From contig NZ_JACKVK010000014.1 in NCBI RefSeq assembly GCF_025823185.1, positions 1 through 64,000 of the forward strand: a stretch of 64,000 nucleotides of DNA, given 5' to 3'. This stretch comes from Mycobacterium yunnanensis (GTDB lineage: Bacteria > Actinomycetota > Actinomycetes > Mycobacteriales > Mycobacteriaceae). Of this stretch, positions 52,605 to 61,018 are shown one piece after another (positions within the stretch are counted from its first letter, which is position 1; each line of letters opens with the position of its first letter). Below the pieces are notes generated by a model that did not search any database, was not told the DNA's origin, and saw only the letters and a program-made list of their open reading frames with translations. The position numbers and the translations under genes were made by a program.

Positions 52605-54845
52605 TCAGTGCTTCCCGGGGTTCTGGCCGAGGTACTCGCGATGCAGGTTGCTGCACAATCCCTTGATCTCGCGGTCCGGCAATGGTTTCCCATCCTCGGC
52701 GATCTTGGTGTTGATCGATCGGACGCAACGATCGAAGTCACCCGGCGTGCCCCAGCGGATCTTGGCCCCACCGATTCCGCCTGGCCCCCAGTACTTCTTG
52801 AATTGGGCGGGCATCGTCGACATTCCGGCGACGAGGGAGTTGATGGCCAACAGCTCCTCGATGCGCTCAGCTGGCGTGATCGGCTCCGGTGGGTCGCCGA
52901 CCGAGGCGCGCGCAGCGGTCAACGCACTGTCGCGACGGGTGGCGAGCTCCGCCTTGCGTTGCGACTCGGCCAACTCCTCCGCCACGATCGCCCGGACATC
53001 GTCTACCACCAGCACGCGGGCGGCTCCGAATCGGCGGACCGGGCCGAGCGACGCGACCAACGCCATCTCCCGACCGTCAGGACCGGTCATCGCGCTGTAG
53101 ATCGGGAACCCGGGACTGTTCACGGCGTGAGCCGCGATCATGTCCAGCGGGGCGCCGGGGCAGTCCCGCCAGTCCCCAGACAGTTGCGCGGTCATGCCCT
53201 GCTGGAACACCTCTGGGTCGACACCGGGCGCGGGGACACCGGAGAACCAGATGCCGAACTGATCTTCTCCGACGCGGACGAGGCCGAAGGCGGTGGTGAC
53301 GTCGTCGTAGTGCGCGCGGGCCGCGCCCGCGGTCATCCCGCGGTCGGTCGACGCGTGCCCGCCCTGCACGGTCAACCGTCCGACGGACAGCTGTCGGCCA
53401 TCCGCGGTCTGAACTTGGCTGGTGTGAAAGTTGCGGTATCCGTTGCGGTTGCGGGGCGTGACGTCCCGTCCACCGCGGATGACGTGCCCCCACTCGGCGA
53501 GGTGCCCGTAGATGCGTCCGGTCTCGTTGTTCATCGACGGGGCGGTCGGACGGGTGAGCTTGGGATCGGAGAACAGGTGCGGGTCGTATGTGCGTAGCCG
53601 CGGCTCGGCGGGGGCGGACGCGGCGACGAGTGATTGCACAGCGGCGGCGAAGTCGGGTTCCGGCTCGTCGACCACCTCCGACGCCAACACCTGCACGTCC
53701 GAAGGGCTCCTGCTCATGTCGTTCTCCTCGCTGACTACAGCTGCCACGCGGCCGATACCGTCCTGGTCGTCGCGGGCCCGAATGTTCCCGGCCCGACGTC
53801 GGCGCTCAATTTCCTCTGCCTGGGTGCGGCCGTCGCGGTTGATCGCCACGGAGTCGCGGCCGTCGAGGCGCTCGGTGTGGCGGTCCACCTCGTCCGGGAT
53901 CTGCTCGTCGGCGGCGAGAACGCCGACGCGGCAACGGCAGTTGATCCACTCCGCCGGTGACGCGCTCATGTCCCCGGGGCGGTCCATCTGTTCACCGCCG
54001 ATGGTGAACTTCCCTTCAAGCGGCACGCGTTGGCCGTCAGCGGCCCAGTGGGTGGGGCGGGTTCTGCCGTCGAGGGTGGCGATCCACACCTTCTGCAGCT
54101 CTTCGCCGAACTCAGCGTTCTGCTGCTCCGCCGCGGTGAGAACAGCGGCGTTCAGGATGCCACCGGCTTGGTACCCCTCGACGCGGGACAGTTCACGCAT
54201 GTCGCTGCCGGATGGGTCGAGGGTGAGGGCGACTTCGTCGCGCACGTCGGACAGCGCCTCGGTGGCCGACGGGATGGGCTCGACGTTGGCGGTGTTGCGC
54301 TGCTCCGCGTTGCGGACCGCGGCGGCAATCTTCATCGTGACGGCACCGGGAACGCCGGCCGCACGCGTGCGTTGCGCGTCGACCGCTTCGTCGCGGCGGG
54401 CCGCCAACTGCGGGTTGTGCTCGACCCGGTCGAACGCAGCCTCGAGCTGGCTCTCTGTCATGGCGACGGCCGCCAGGATTGTGCGGACCACAACGGGATC
54501 GTCCATGGCGGACAGGCGGACCCCGATCGTTGAGGTCCGGTCGAGGCGATCTGTCGGCAGTTCGGGGAGCGGAATGCCCAGCGCGTCGAGCGCCTCCACG
54601 AATGCGGCGGTCCACAGCAGTGCCACGCCGGCGGCGATGACCGTCTCGGTTGTGGCGGACCACTGGTCGACGGCCTGCTGTTGCTGCGCCGCTTCTGGAT
54701 CCGGCGGCAGGGCGGCCGCGGTCAGCGACGGGAGCGCCGCGGGGCGCACCGTCGGCAGCCACCGCCGCAACGCTTCGGCGTACAGGTCGGAGAGAGCAGC
54801 TTCAGCTTCGAGGGTGCGGGACAACGCCGCGGGGTCAGGCCACAT
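52605..54845 (-). CDS. MuF-capsid protease fusion
   Basis: A 746-residue protein. The N-terminal 330 residues are a MuF-like head morphogenesis domain (VWIATLDGRTRPTHW, EWINCRCRV). The C-terminal 370 carry the capsid maturation protease type (GRIYGHLAEWGHVIRGGRD, QGGHASTDRGMTAG). An in-frame ATG at 53717, preceded by GAGGAG with 6 bases between, could give a separate 370-residue protease product. The start at 54845 overlaps the upstream stop (ATGA). Confidence 0.75.
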   Translation of the reverse strand: MWPDPAALSRTLEAEAALSDLYAEALRRWLPTVRPAALPSLTAAALPPDPEAAQQQQAVDQWSATTETVIAAGVALLWTAAFVEALDALGIPLPELPTDRLDRTSTIGVRLSAMDDPVVVRTILAAVAMTESQLEAAFDRVEHNPQLAARRDEAVDAQRTRAAGVPGAVTMKIAAAVRNAEQRNTANVEPIPSATEALSDVRDEVALTLDPSGSDMRELSRVEGYQAGGILNAAVLTAAEQQNAEFGEELQKVWIATLDGRTRPTHWAADGQRVPLEGKFTIGGEQMDRPGDMSASPAEWINCRCRVGVLAADEQIPDEVDRHTERLDGRDSVAINRDGRTQAEEIERRRRAGNIRARDDQDGIGRVAAVVSEENDMSRSPSDVQVLASEVVDEPEPDFAAAVQSLVAASAPAEPRLRTYDPHLFSDPKLTRPTAPSMNNETGRIYGHLAEWGHVIRGGRDVTPRNRNGYRNFHTSQVQTADGRQLSVGRLTVQGGHASTDRGMTAGAARAHYDDVTTAFGLVRVGEDQFGIWFSGVPAPGVDPEVFQQGMTAQLSGDWRDCPGAPLDMIAAHAVNSPGFPIYSAMTGPDGREMALVASLGPVRRFGAARVLVVDDVRAIVAEELAESQRKAELATRRDSALTAARASVGDPPEPITPAERIEELLAINSLVAGMSTMPAQFKKYWGPGGIGGAKIRWGTPGDFDRCVRSINTKIAEDGKPLPDREIKGLCSNLHREYLGQNPGKH

Positions 54846-55009
54846 CAGCAGACCTCGTCGCGGAGCGCTGTCACGGCAGCGAGCGCGTCAGCGAAGCTGG
54901 CGTTGTCCGCGACGACGGTGATGCGACGGTGCCCTTCGTAGTAGCTCGCCGTTGCTTGGCCCTCGCGCGCACGGACGATGCCCGGCCGCACCTTGTCGAT
55001 CTCCGCCAT
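54845..55009 (-). CDS. 54-residue small protein between portal and MuF-protease
   Basis: The peptide starts MAEIDKVRPGIVRAREGQAT and ends DALAAVTALRDEVC. Its ATG overlaps the portal stop and its stop overlaps the MuF-protease ATG, so it is locked in a chain of couplings. The pattern (helix and strand) is that of a small head protein. Function unknown. Confidence 0.6.
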   Translation of the reverse strand: MAEIDKVRPGIVRAREGQATASYYEGHRRITVVADNASFADALAAVTALRDEVC

Positions 55010-56904
55010 CAGCCGACCTCCCCCTGGACGACGTGGGCGGTCAGTCGGCGGCGGGCCTCGGCCGCGACGAACGACCTCACCTGGTCGGCGTCGAAGCTGT
55101 GCTTCTCGGCCAGCCCGTCGAGTCCTGAGTCGTAACCCGCGATCAGCCGGCCGACTTCAGCCGCAGCGACGGGCGGCATGTACCGGTAGTAGTCCTGCGG
55201 CTCAACGTCACGGAGTCGGGCCTTCTGTTCCCCGTCCCCCGTCCGGACGCGCTTCTTGCCGGCCAACTCCATGGCGCGCGTCAGGTAGGAATCGGCGGCG
55301 ATGGCCACTCCGTCGGCGAACGCCGCCGTCACCGGCTTTCGGCTGGCGTCCTTCTCGGTGTCGGGTTCATCGCCGGGGTCGACCAACTCATCGTCATGGT
55401 TGGCGCCATTGCGATCGCCGCCCACGGGTAGCGCTGCCGGCTCGGGGAAGTCGATGGCCTGCACTGACTTGTCCAGCAGCGGCAACGCCGCCCTCACCAC
55501 CGCGACGAACTCTGATGGCGACGCCTGCGCGATCTTGTCCAACGCCAGCTGCTGCAGACCTTCGATGCTGGTGAGGTCGTAGCCGTCGTCCTCCGGCAGA
55601 CCAAGGTGCTTCAGCAGTGCCGCATTACGCAACGCACCAACGGCGTTCGCGTCCTTCGCCTCGTCCGTCTTGTCCGGGTCCGCAGTCAGATCAGAGGCGT
55701 CGACCACCAACACGTACTTGGTCGGGTCGATCTTCGCCTTCACCAGCAGCGGGCGGACGGCGTTGCGGTACCACGCCTGCAGCACTGTCTTCATCACCGG
55801 CTTGACGTGCATGTTCACGTCCTGGTCGGACAGCAGGTGACCGTTCCAGTGGTTGACGTCGCCCAGGCCGAGAAGCTGGTCGGGTTCCATGTCGATGCCC
55901 CGCGCGAAACGGAGGACCGCGGCGTCGCGCTTCTTGATCTCCACCTCGGAGACGTCCTTGCCGAACGTCACGTGCTTGATCTTGTCGACATGCTCGGCGG
56001 GTGCGCCGATCACGATCGGGCTAATCGATACTTGCGACGCCGGATCCCGCAACCCGATCTCGTTGGCGTCCACGATCAGTCGCTGCAGCGTCTTGCTCGC
56101 CGACTGCGGCTGCGCGGTATCTTCGCCTCCCGGTTTGTTCGCTGACACGGGGGCCTGGGCGGAGGGAAGGCTGGCTTCCGTCGGGATGATGAGGAGGCCG
56201 TTGTTGGCCAGACGCGACTTGTCGGCGTTCTCGATCTTCGCCGTGGTGCGCACGATTTCACGCAACGGCGACAGGTTTGATCGGACGGGCGAGTCGGCTT
56301 CGGTTGGCATGTTCGCGTGGGCATTCCACACCCGGAACATCCCGTCACCCTTGGCGGCGTCGAACTCATGCTCCCCGCCCTCGGGTAGCACGATCGTGAT
56401 GCCGTCACGGTTCTTCTGCGACGCCTTCATCTGCTTGCGCGACACCGCTAGCCAACGCTCGCCCTCATCGGTCTGCAGGATCGCGTTCCAGTACTCGCCT
56501 GGCACACCGAGGATCTGCACACTGCGTTCGATCAGCTCGGCCTGGCCGAGCGGGCCGCCCGCGATCGACGCGACGATCGCCGCGACCTTCCGCCCCTCCG
56601 TGTTGTCGTCGGCGATACCACCGGTGGGCTGACCGGTGTCCGGGTCGATCTCGGAGGCGACGACCTTCACCCGTGAGCACGACCTGGCCCGCCAACGGAT
56701 GTAGCAGCCGAGCTCACCGACGAGGTCGAACAGTTCCCACGCCTCGTCCTGCCACGTCTCCCGTTGTCCGCCGGTGACCTTGAAGATGTCGGCAGCTTTC
56801 AGAACCGGTGCGCTGGCCGCGACGAGCGCGTTCGGAGCGTCCGACACGGAAGCGGTGAGCGAGCCCCTACGGCGTCGGACGATGCGAACGGTAGGGGCGG
56901 CCAC
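55009..56904 (-). CDS. Portal protein
   Basis: A 631-residue protein with the portal layout: a clip/stem region following RDPASQVSISPIVIGAPAEH, a long wing domain and a helical C-terminal part. MKTVLQAWYRNAVRPLLVKA lies in the wing. It sits between the DNA-binding/terminase genes and the MuF-protease, as expected. It forms the dodecameric DNA channel of the head. Confidence 0.8.
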   Translation of the reverse strand: MAAPTVRIVRRRRGSLTASVSDAPNALVAASAPVLKAADIFKVTGGQRETWQDEAWELFDLVGELGCYIRWRARSCSRVKVVASEIDPDTGQPTGGIADDNTEGRKVAAIVASIAGGPLGQAELIERSVQILGVPGEYWNAILQTDEGERWLAVSRKQMKASQKNRDGITIVLPEGGEHEFDAAKGDGMFRVWNAHANMPTEADSPVRSNLSPLREIVRTTAKIENADKSRLANNGLLIIPTEASLPSAQAPVSANKPGGEDTAQPQSASKTLQRLIVDANEIGLRDPASQVSISPIVIGAPAEHVDKIKHVTFGKDVSEVEIKKRDAAVLRFARGIDMEPDQLLGLGDVNHWNGHLLSDQDVNMHVKPVMKTVLQAWYRNAVRPLLVKAKIDPTKYVLVVDASDLTADPDKTDEAKDANAVGALRNAALLKHLGLPEDDGYDLTSIEGLQQLALDKIAQASPSEFVAVVRAALPLLDKSVQAIDFPEPAALPVGGDRNGANHDDELVDPGDEPDTEKDASRKPVTAAFADGVAIAADSYLTRAMELAGKKRVRTGDGEQKARLRDVEPQDYYRYMPPVAAAEVGRLIAGYDSGLDGLAEKHSFDADQVRSFVAAEARRRLTAHVVQGEVG

Positions 56905-56921
56905 GCCGGTGAAAGTAGCCG

Positions 56922-57176
56922 TCAGGGGTGTTCAGACGGGGGCCAGTCGTCCTCATCGACGGGTGGTTCATCGCCGAAGATGTAGTGGCACGCCCAGCGA
57001 TAGAACTCTGCATGGCCCGCGGGATCGTCGTCGCACAGACGGAGCCAGCCGCGCAGCTCATACAGTTTGTTGCTGTCCTCACGCATCTGATCGGCGCGCG
57101 CACGCTCCGTCTCGAGATCGCGCAGAGCCGCCATCGCCGTGATCTGCGACTTGATTGGCTCGGGAAGCGAAGCCAT
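56922..57176 (-). CDS. Small helical prophage protein
   Basis: An 84-residue protein (MASLPEPIKSQITAMAALRD, then DQMREDSNKLYELRGWLRLC). The first half is a long helix likely to form a coiled coil. The acidic C terminus is Asp/Pro-rich. Location near the terminase/portal block suggests a head role; function unknown. Confidence 0.55.
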   Translation of the reverse strand: MASLPEPIKSQITAMAALRDLETERARADQMREDSNKLYELRGWLRLCDDDPAGHAEFYRWACHYIFGDEPPVDEDDWPPSEHP

Positions 57177-57179
57177 CGC

Positions 57180-57371
57180 TCAGTCGCCGACGTTGACGAA
57201 GTCGCGGCGGGCGCAGGTGGTGTCGTCGCAGTGATGCTCGAAGTCCTGCCGATGGTTGAACGACACGTCGTCCCCCGAGTCGTAGCAGCTGTAGTAGTGG
57301 CCCGGGTAGTCAGTGCAGTGCGCCTTGTACGGCCCGGGATCTCCGCACGTGCCCGGTCGGATCTTGCTCAT
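57180..57371 (-). CDS. Small Cys/His-rich prophage protein
   Basis: A 63-residue protein with six Cys and several His (PGTCGDPGPYKAHCTDYPGH, then DFEHHCDDTTCARRDF), likely zinc binding. It overlaps the upstream membrane-protein gene by 4 bases. Function unknown. Confidence 0.6.
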   Translation of the reverse strand: MSKIRPGTCGDPGPYKAHCTDYPGHYYSCYDSGDDVSFNHRQDFEHHCDDTTCARRDFVNVGD

Positions 57372-57730
57372 GATTCAACGATCTCCACATCTTCGTCGGT
57401 GGAGAACCGGGCCATCAGGCCGACGATCATCGACACGGCCAGCAGGATCCCGACGTATTGGGCGACGGGCTTGTGCGCGAACCACATCGGCACCCACACC
57501 GTCCCGGCCGCCACCCACATGCTGACGCACCACGGGCAGCCGGTGAAATACTCAACCGTTGACCACCGGCCGCGTTCCACCTCGGACCGGTTGGTGTCGC
57601 GGGCGCGGCGGGCGATGGCGATGCGCATGGGGTCGAGGATGGTGTCAGCGTTGATGAGCCGGACGATCCGCATGACCGCCAACGCGTAGACCACCAGGAC
57701 CAGGATGGCTTGGCCGAGACAGTCATTCAT
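57368..57730 (-). CDS. DUF1360-like membrane protein
   Basis: A 120-residue protein with N-terminal helix QAILVLVVYALAVMRIV, the family-like TGCPWCVSMWVAAGTVWVPM and a last helix (YVGILLAVSMIVGLMA). Proteins of this type are found in many mycobacteriophage genomes near the terminase. It overlaps both neighbours by 4 bases. Function unknown. Confidence 0.7.
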   Translation of the reverse strand: MNDCLGQAILVLVVYALAVMRIVRLINADTILDPMRIAIARRARDTNRSEVERGRWSTVEYFTGCPWCVSMWVAAGTVWVPMWFAHKPVAQYVGILLAVSMIVGLMARFSTDEDVEIVES

Positions 57731-58404
57731 GATCTGGCGGGCTCCTTCACTGAATTTCCGGGGTCACAACTAACGACATCGCTGGGTACGTCGTTGCCGT
57801 ACATCAGTTTCCGAGCACGGGCTTTGTTCTCCCGGCGGCACTGGCGGCAATGATCCCGGCCGCCGTGGGAGTACACGTTGTACTTCGTCTTCGGGTGCCG
57901 ACACTTCGGGAACGTCGTCAACCGCCCCGACGTGCTCTCCGCGACCAACTGATCCAACTGCACCTGCAGGCGCGCCATCTCCGTCCGGACACGCCGCAGC
58001 TCCGCCCGCGTCGCCATATGATCCACCCACTCCGAACGGGCCTGATCCGACGCCACCTGATCGGCCCGCAGAATGCACTCGCACAGCTGCGTCACCGGAT
58101 CCGCTCGGATCGACCTCACCAGCCGCAACGAACACCGCAACCGGTCGGCGATGTCCTGCGCCGTCACCCCCGCGGCCGTCAACCCCGCCACCAACCACGC
58201 GCGGTCCGGCCCGGCCAATTCCGTCATCGCCCGCCCGGCCTTGGGTGTGGACATCACCGCCGACACCAGATGAGAGTCGAAGTCCCGCTTCAGCAGCGCG
58301 AGGATCGGGGCGAGCTCGTTGCGGGTCTCCACCGACAGCGGCGGCAACCACCCCGACGACGGCGGGGGCCCGTCACCGTCATCAGCCCTCGCGGCGGCCG
58401 TCAC
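57727..58404 (-). CDS. HTH DNA-binding protein with zinc-ribbon, possible terminase small subunit
   Basis: A 225-residue protein. A helix-turn-helix is seen in VTAQDIADRLRCSLRLVRSI, a coiled-coil stretch follows, and near the C terminus there is a zinc-ribbon-like pattern (KCRHPKTKYNVYSH, CRQCRRENKARARK). It lies in the terminase/portal block. A small terminase role is plausible but not proven. The alternative is a DNA-binding head protein. Confidence 0.6.
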   Translation of the reverse strand: MTAAARADDGDGPPPSSGWLPPLSVETRNELAPILALLKRDFDSHLVSAVMSTPKAGRAMTELAGPDRAWLVAGLTAAGVTAQDIADRLRCSLRLVRSIRADPVTQLCECILRADQVASDQARSEWVDHMATRAELRRVRTEMARLQVQLDQLVAESTSGRLTTFPKCRHPKTKYNVYSHGGRDHCRQCRRENKARARKLMYGNDVPSDVVSCDPGNSVKEPARS

Positions 58405-58631
58405 GCAGCGTCACCCACCACGTTGTGCTGATACGTGATGACCTGCACCACATCGTCATCCGACTCCACGCGTAACGCCGGGAAGCACGGGCAGAACGCG
58501 TTCATCACGTGCTCGATGCTGTCGTCGACCGGGCCGATGTGAATCTGGTCGACCGCGACCACCGGACCCTCAGGTGCTGCCACCGCCGCAGGATAAACAC
58601 GCAACCACCGACAGCGCCCCGTCGCGACCAT
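58401..58631 (-). CDS. Small prophage protein, unknown
   Basis: A 76-residue protein (GPVVAVDQIHIGPVDDSIEH, then CPCFPALRVESDDDVVQVIT). Its stop overlaps the next ATG (58401-58404). The exact start is uncertain; a GTG about 48 bases downstream is also possible. It lies 12 bp from the oppositely oriented membrane-protein gene at 58644. Confidence 0.5.
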   Translation of the reverse strand: MVATGRCRWLRVYPAAVAAPEGPVVAVDQIHIGPVDDSIEHVMNAFCPCFPALRVESDDDVVQVITYQHNVVGDAA

Positions 58632-58643
58632 TACGGTGGCTCC

Positions 58644-59303
58644 ATGCCAGCGAGCGACGACAGCGAAGTGCCAGCGTGGATACGCTATTCGACGTGGACG
58701 CTGGGCGCTGCCCTGATCGTGGCAGCAGCTGTTGTCATGTTGGTGTCCGGTGGCGTCGGCGGGCCCGCGGCTTTACTCGTAGCGGGCGTTCTATTGATGC
58801 TTGTGGGACCCATATCTCATCGGTTGACATCTTTCGAATTGGGTCCTGACAGTGCAAAAGCTGCCTTCGACAGTGTGGCCCGAGCTGACGTAGAGGTAAC
58901 CGAAGGAAAAGTGACTCCCATAGTCAAGCTGGTGGCGAACGCCATGGCCGAGGATGCCATCGGTTACGAGGACAGCGTGCTTCGGGAGGGTTCTCTCGAA
59001 TTGGAGTCTGGCGGTCAAGTCGTACTAGCGCCCCCTGCGGAAGAGCGATTTCGGCAGCTCAGCCGCGACGACCAGTTGAAGGTCCTCGCGGACATGACAT
59101 CAATGAAGAAGTCTCCCGACAACAAACTCGGAAAACGAGTAGCGGGAAACGTCCGGTTCTATAGGCGAGAAATCACCGACGATCTCCGAATGCTCTACCG
59201 GAAAGTGGATAAGACAAGCCCGGATGCACCCCAAGACTTCGCGATCCTGGACTTCATTCGTCCTGAGGACCCGCTCTGGGAACTGACCGACCTCGCCCTA
59301 TGA
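58644..59303 (+). CDS. Moron-like membrane protein with RelE-like C-terminal domain
   Basis: A 219-residue protein. Two membrane helices lie in the first 60 residues (TLGAALIVAAAVVMLVSG, PAALLVAGVLLMLVGPI). The C-terminal part (GNVRFYRREITDDLRMLYRK, FAILDFIRPED) faintly resembles the beta core of RelE/ParE-type toxins. This is a weak comparison. It lies on the strand opposite to the late genes, and the base composition is lower in GC. It may be a lysogen-expressed function, for example exclusion or toxicity. Confidence 0.6.
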   Translation: MPASDDSEVPAWIRYSTWTLGAALIVAAAVVMLVSGGVGGPAALLVAGVLLMLVGPISHRLTSFELGPDSAKAAFDSVARADVEVTEGKVTPIVKLVANAMAEDAIGYEDSVLREGSLELESGGQVVLAPPAEERFRQLSRDDQLKVLADMTSMKKSPDNKLGKRVAGNVRFYRREITDDLRMLYRKVDKTSPDAPQDFAILDFIRPEDPLWELTDLAL

Positions 59304-59314
59304 CGCGCCCTACG

Positions 59315-59641
59315 TCAGGTTGTGGCGGTCGCCGGAACGACCCACGCTGGGCCAAGGAAGCCGCGGAGCGCGGCCTCGCCCTCAATGGCCGCAGCGCGCG
59401 CCTGCTCGGCCTCGGCGCGGCTCGACATGCCCACGACGCCGCTGCCGATATCCGGATACAGGTCAGGCGGGAGTGTGATGCACCACGACATGCGGCCCGG
59501 CTGATCGTCGAAGTACACCGCGACTCCATCCTCGTTGTGGCGACGACACAGCGGGTGGATCGTCAGCCGGTCGACGTAGACACCGTTCTCCCAGTGCGGC
59601 GGTGTGCATCCCACACAGGCCCACGGATTCTGTTCTGCCAT
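59315..59641 (-). CDS. Small Cys/His-containing prophage protein
   Basis: A 108-residue protein with CVGC and HPLCRRHNED in the first 40 residues, probably a zinc site, followed by an acidic and Ala-rich helical C terminus. AAGGA lies 6 bases before the ATG at 59641. It converges with the membrane-protein gene ending 12 bp away. Function unknown. Confidence 0.6.
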   Translation of the reverse strand: MAEQNPWACVGCTPPHWENGVYVDRLTIHPLCRRHNEDGVAVYFDDQPGRMSWCITLPPDLYPDIGSGVVGMSSRAEAEQARAAAIEGEAALRGFLGPAWVVPATATT

Positions 59642-59655
59642 CACGCGTCCTTCTG

Positions 59656-59811
59656 TCAGGTTCCGTCGTTGCACGCCCGGCACACCAGATCTGGTACTTC
59701 CCAGTGCTGAGATGCCCACGTGTCGACCGATCCGCACCGCGGGCACGGGTCGCCATCCTTGGGGTCGCCTCCGTCTTCACCGAGCATGTTCCCTCCCATG
59801 CCGGTGCTCAT
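59656..59811 (-). CDS. 51-residue zinc-ribbon peptide
   Basis: The peptide begins MSTGMGGNMLGEDGGD and contains CPRCGS and VCRACN, a clear two-CxxC zinc ribbon. Its ATG at 59811 overlaps the stop of the upstream small gene as ATGA. It lies in a leftward row of small Cys-rich genes. Function unknown. Confidence 0.6.
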   Translation of the reverse strand: MSTGMGGNMLGEDGGDPKDGDPCPRCGSVDTWASQHWEVPDLVCRACNDGT

Positions 59812-59966
59812 GACGCCCGCCGATGCACCATCGTGAAGGCGGTTGCGTCACTCGGGCGCACCGCGACCCAATGCGAGTTCTGACACTCGACTCGATCGGC
59901 GACGGCTCCGGATACTGATAGCTCTGCGACTCCACCCGCGCACGGTAAGACCGCCAACCGACGCAT
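59808..59966 (-). CDS. 52-residue small prophage protein
   Basis: A 52-residue peptide (MRRLAVLPCAGGVAELSVSG, then SHWVAVRPSDATAFTMVHRR) that is mostly predicted strand. It is coupled to the zinc-ribbon gene by ATGA. It is the first gene of this small-gene row, with a divergent promoter region upstream. Function unknown. Confidence 0.45.
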   Translation of the reverse strand: MRRLAVLPCAGGVAELSVSGAVADRVECQNSHWVAVRPSDATAFTMVHRRAS

Positions 59967-60003
59967 GACCGACCCAGCGGGATGGCCTTGCTGCCATGTA
60001 TCA

Positions 60004-60065
60004 AGGGGTGGTCGAGAACCCCTACGGCCAGTGACGCCTTCCCGTGGACTATGTAAGAAAGTATG
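60004..60065. promoter_or_regulatory. Divergent control region before PadR gene
   Basis: AGGGGT (60004-60009) and ACCCCT (60018-60023) form a perfect inverted repeat with an 8-base spacer. Repeated TATGTA-like units lie close to the PadR start (60050-60068). This 96-bp region separates the small-gene row from the PadR operon and may be the PadR autoregulatory site, as inferred from symmetry and position. Confidence 0.4.
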
Positions 60066-60077
60066 TATGATGCGGGT

Positions 60078-60425
60078 ATGGAAGAGGTCCGCCCAACCCG
60101 CGCGGTAGTGCGAGTGCTGAAGGAGTTTGTCGACGAGCTCGGCGAACCCCAGTACGGGTACAAGCTGATGCAGAGCACCGGCTTCAGCTCCGCGAAGACC
60201 TACCAGATCCTCGCGCGACTCACAGGCGCCGGATGGCTCACCCGACACGACGACCCTGGCGCCACACCAGAATCCGGTGGACCACCCCGCATCACCTACA
60301 CCATGCGTCCCCAAGCGGTGCCCCGCGCACGCACGCTCATCCAAGAGGCCCAGGAAGAGTTCTCGCCGGCGCCCAAGCGCCGCCGCGTTCGCAATCCGCT
60401 TCAGGCATTCGGGTGGACCTCATGA
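60078..60425 (+). CDS. PadR-like winged-helix regulator
   Basis: A 115-residue protein. The winged helix (AVVRVLKEFVDELGEPQYGY, then LARLTGAGWLTRHDDPGATP) and the wing (GGPPRITYTMRPQA) have the PadR pattern. A start 15 bases upstream is possible. The stop overlaps the next ATG (ATGA), so it forms a two-gene operon with a membrane protein, an arrangement common in actinobacteria. Confidence 0.75.
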   Translation: MEEVRPTRAVVRVLKEFVDELGEPQYGYKLMQSTGFSSAKTYQILARLTGAGWLTRHDDPGATPESGGPPRITYTMRPQAVPRARTLIQEAQEEFSPAPKRRRVRNPLQAFGWTS

Positions 60426-60997
60426 ACATCGACTTCTGGACCCTCTGCCTTGTGGTCGGGCTTGTCGTCATCGTCGGTACCGTCGGCGCCGCGTTGCTTT
60501 GGGCGATCACCAAGGTGCTGAGCAAGATGCTCGAAGATGAGATCAGCGCCCGCCTCGACGACGTTCCCGGGCTCCTGGTCGCCCTCGCCCTTCGCCGACT
60601 TCCGCGCGAGCTCCGCGAGTACTACCGACCTGAATGGGAGGGCGACCTCCTCGCCGCGTTCACCGCGCAGAACAAGCGCTACCCGCTGTGGAAGCTGATC
60701 AGCTCCTTTGCCTTCGTGGCGCCCCTGTTCGTCTCGGCTCGGGGCATCCGCAGACAGACCAAGCTGGCCCAGAAGCAAGGGGCCGCAGACGAGCGGCTCG
60801 AGCGTCTGCGGCATATTCGGGGAATTGGCGTCAACGGTGAATTCCTCTACGACGTTGAGGAGGTAGTCTCCGAATTACGAGGAGACGGCCAAACTATCTA
60901 TCGATCGGTGAGACGTGTTCCGGCGCCTGACTCCGGTTATGACATCGAACTGGAAACCGAAGAAGGCCGGGAGATTTACCACATCTTCTACACATAG
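60422..60997 (+). CDS. Membrane protein partner of PadR regulator
   Basis: A 191-residue protein with an N-terminal helix (LCLVVGLVVIVGTVGAALLW) and a second hydrophobic stretch (SSFAFVAPLFVSARGI). The segment REYYRPEWEGDLLAAFTAQN recalls actinobacterial membrane proteins encoded next to PadR regulators. The C terminus is charged (YDIELETEEGREIYHIF). It probably modulates or is controlled by the adjacent regulator. Its role in the prophage is unknown. Confidence 0.65.
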   Translation: MNIDFWTLCLVVGLVVIVGTVGAALLWAITKVLSKMLEDEISARLDDVPGLLVALALRRLPRELREYYRPEWEGDLLAAFTAQNKRYPLWKLISSFAFVAPLFVSARGIRRQTKLAQKQGAADERLERLRHIRGIGVNGEFLYDVEEVVSELRGDGQTIYRSVRRVPAPDSGYDIELETEEGREIYHIFYT

Positions 60998-61018
60998 CTG
61001 CACCACGAAGAGACTCGA

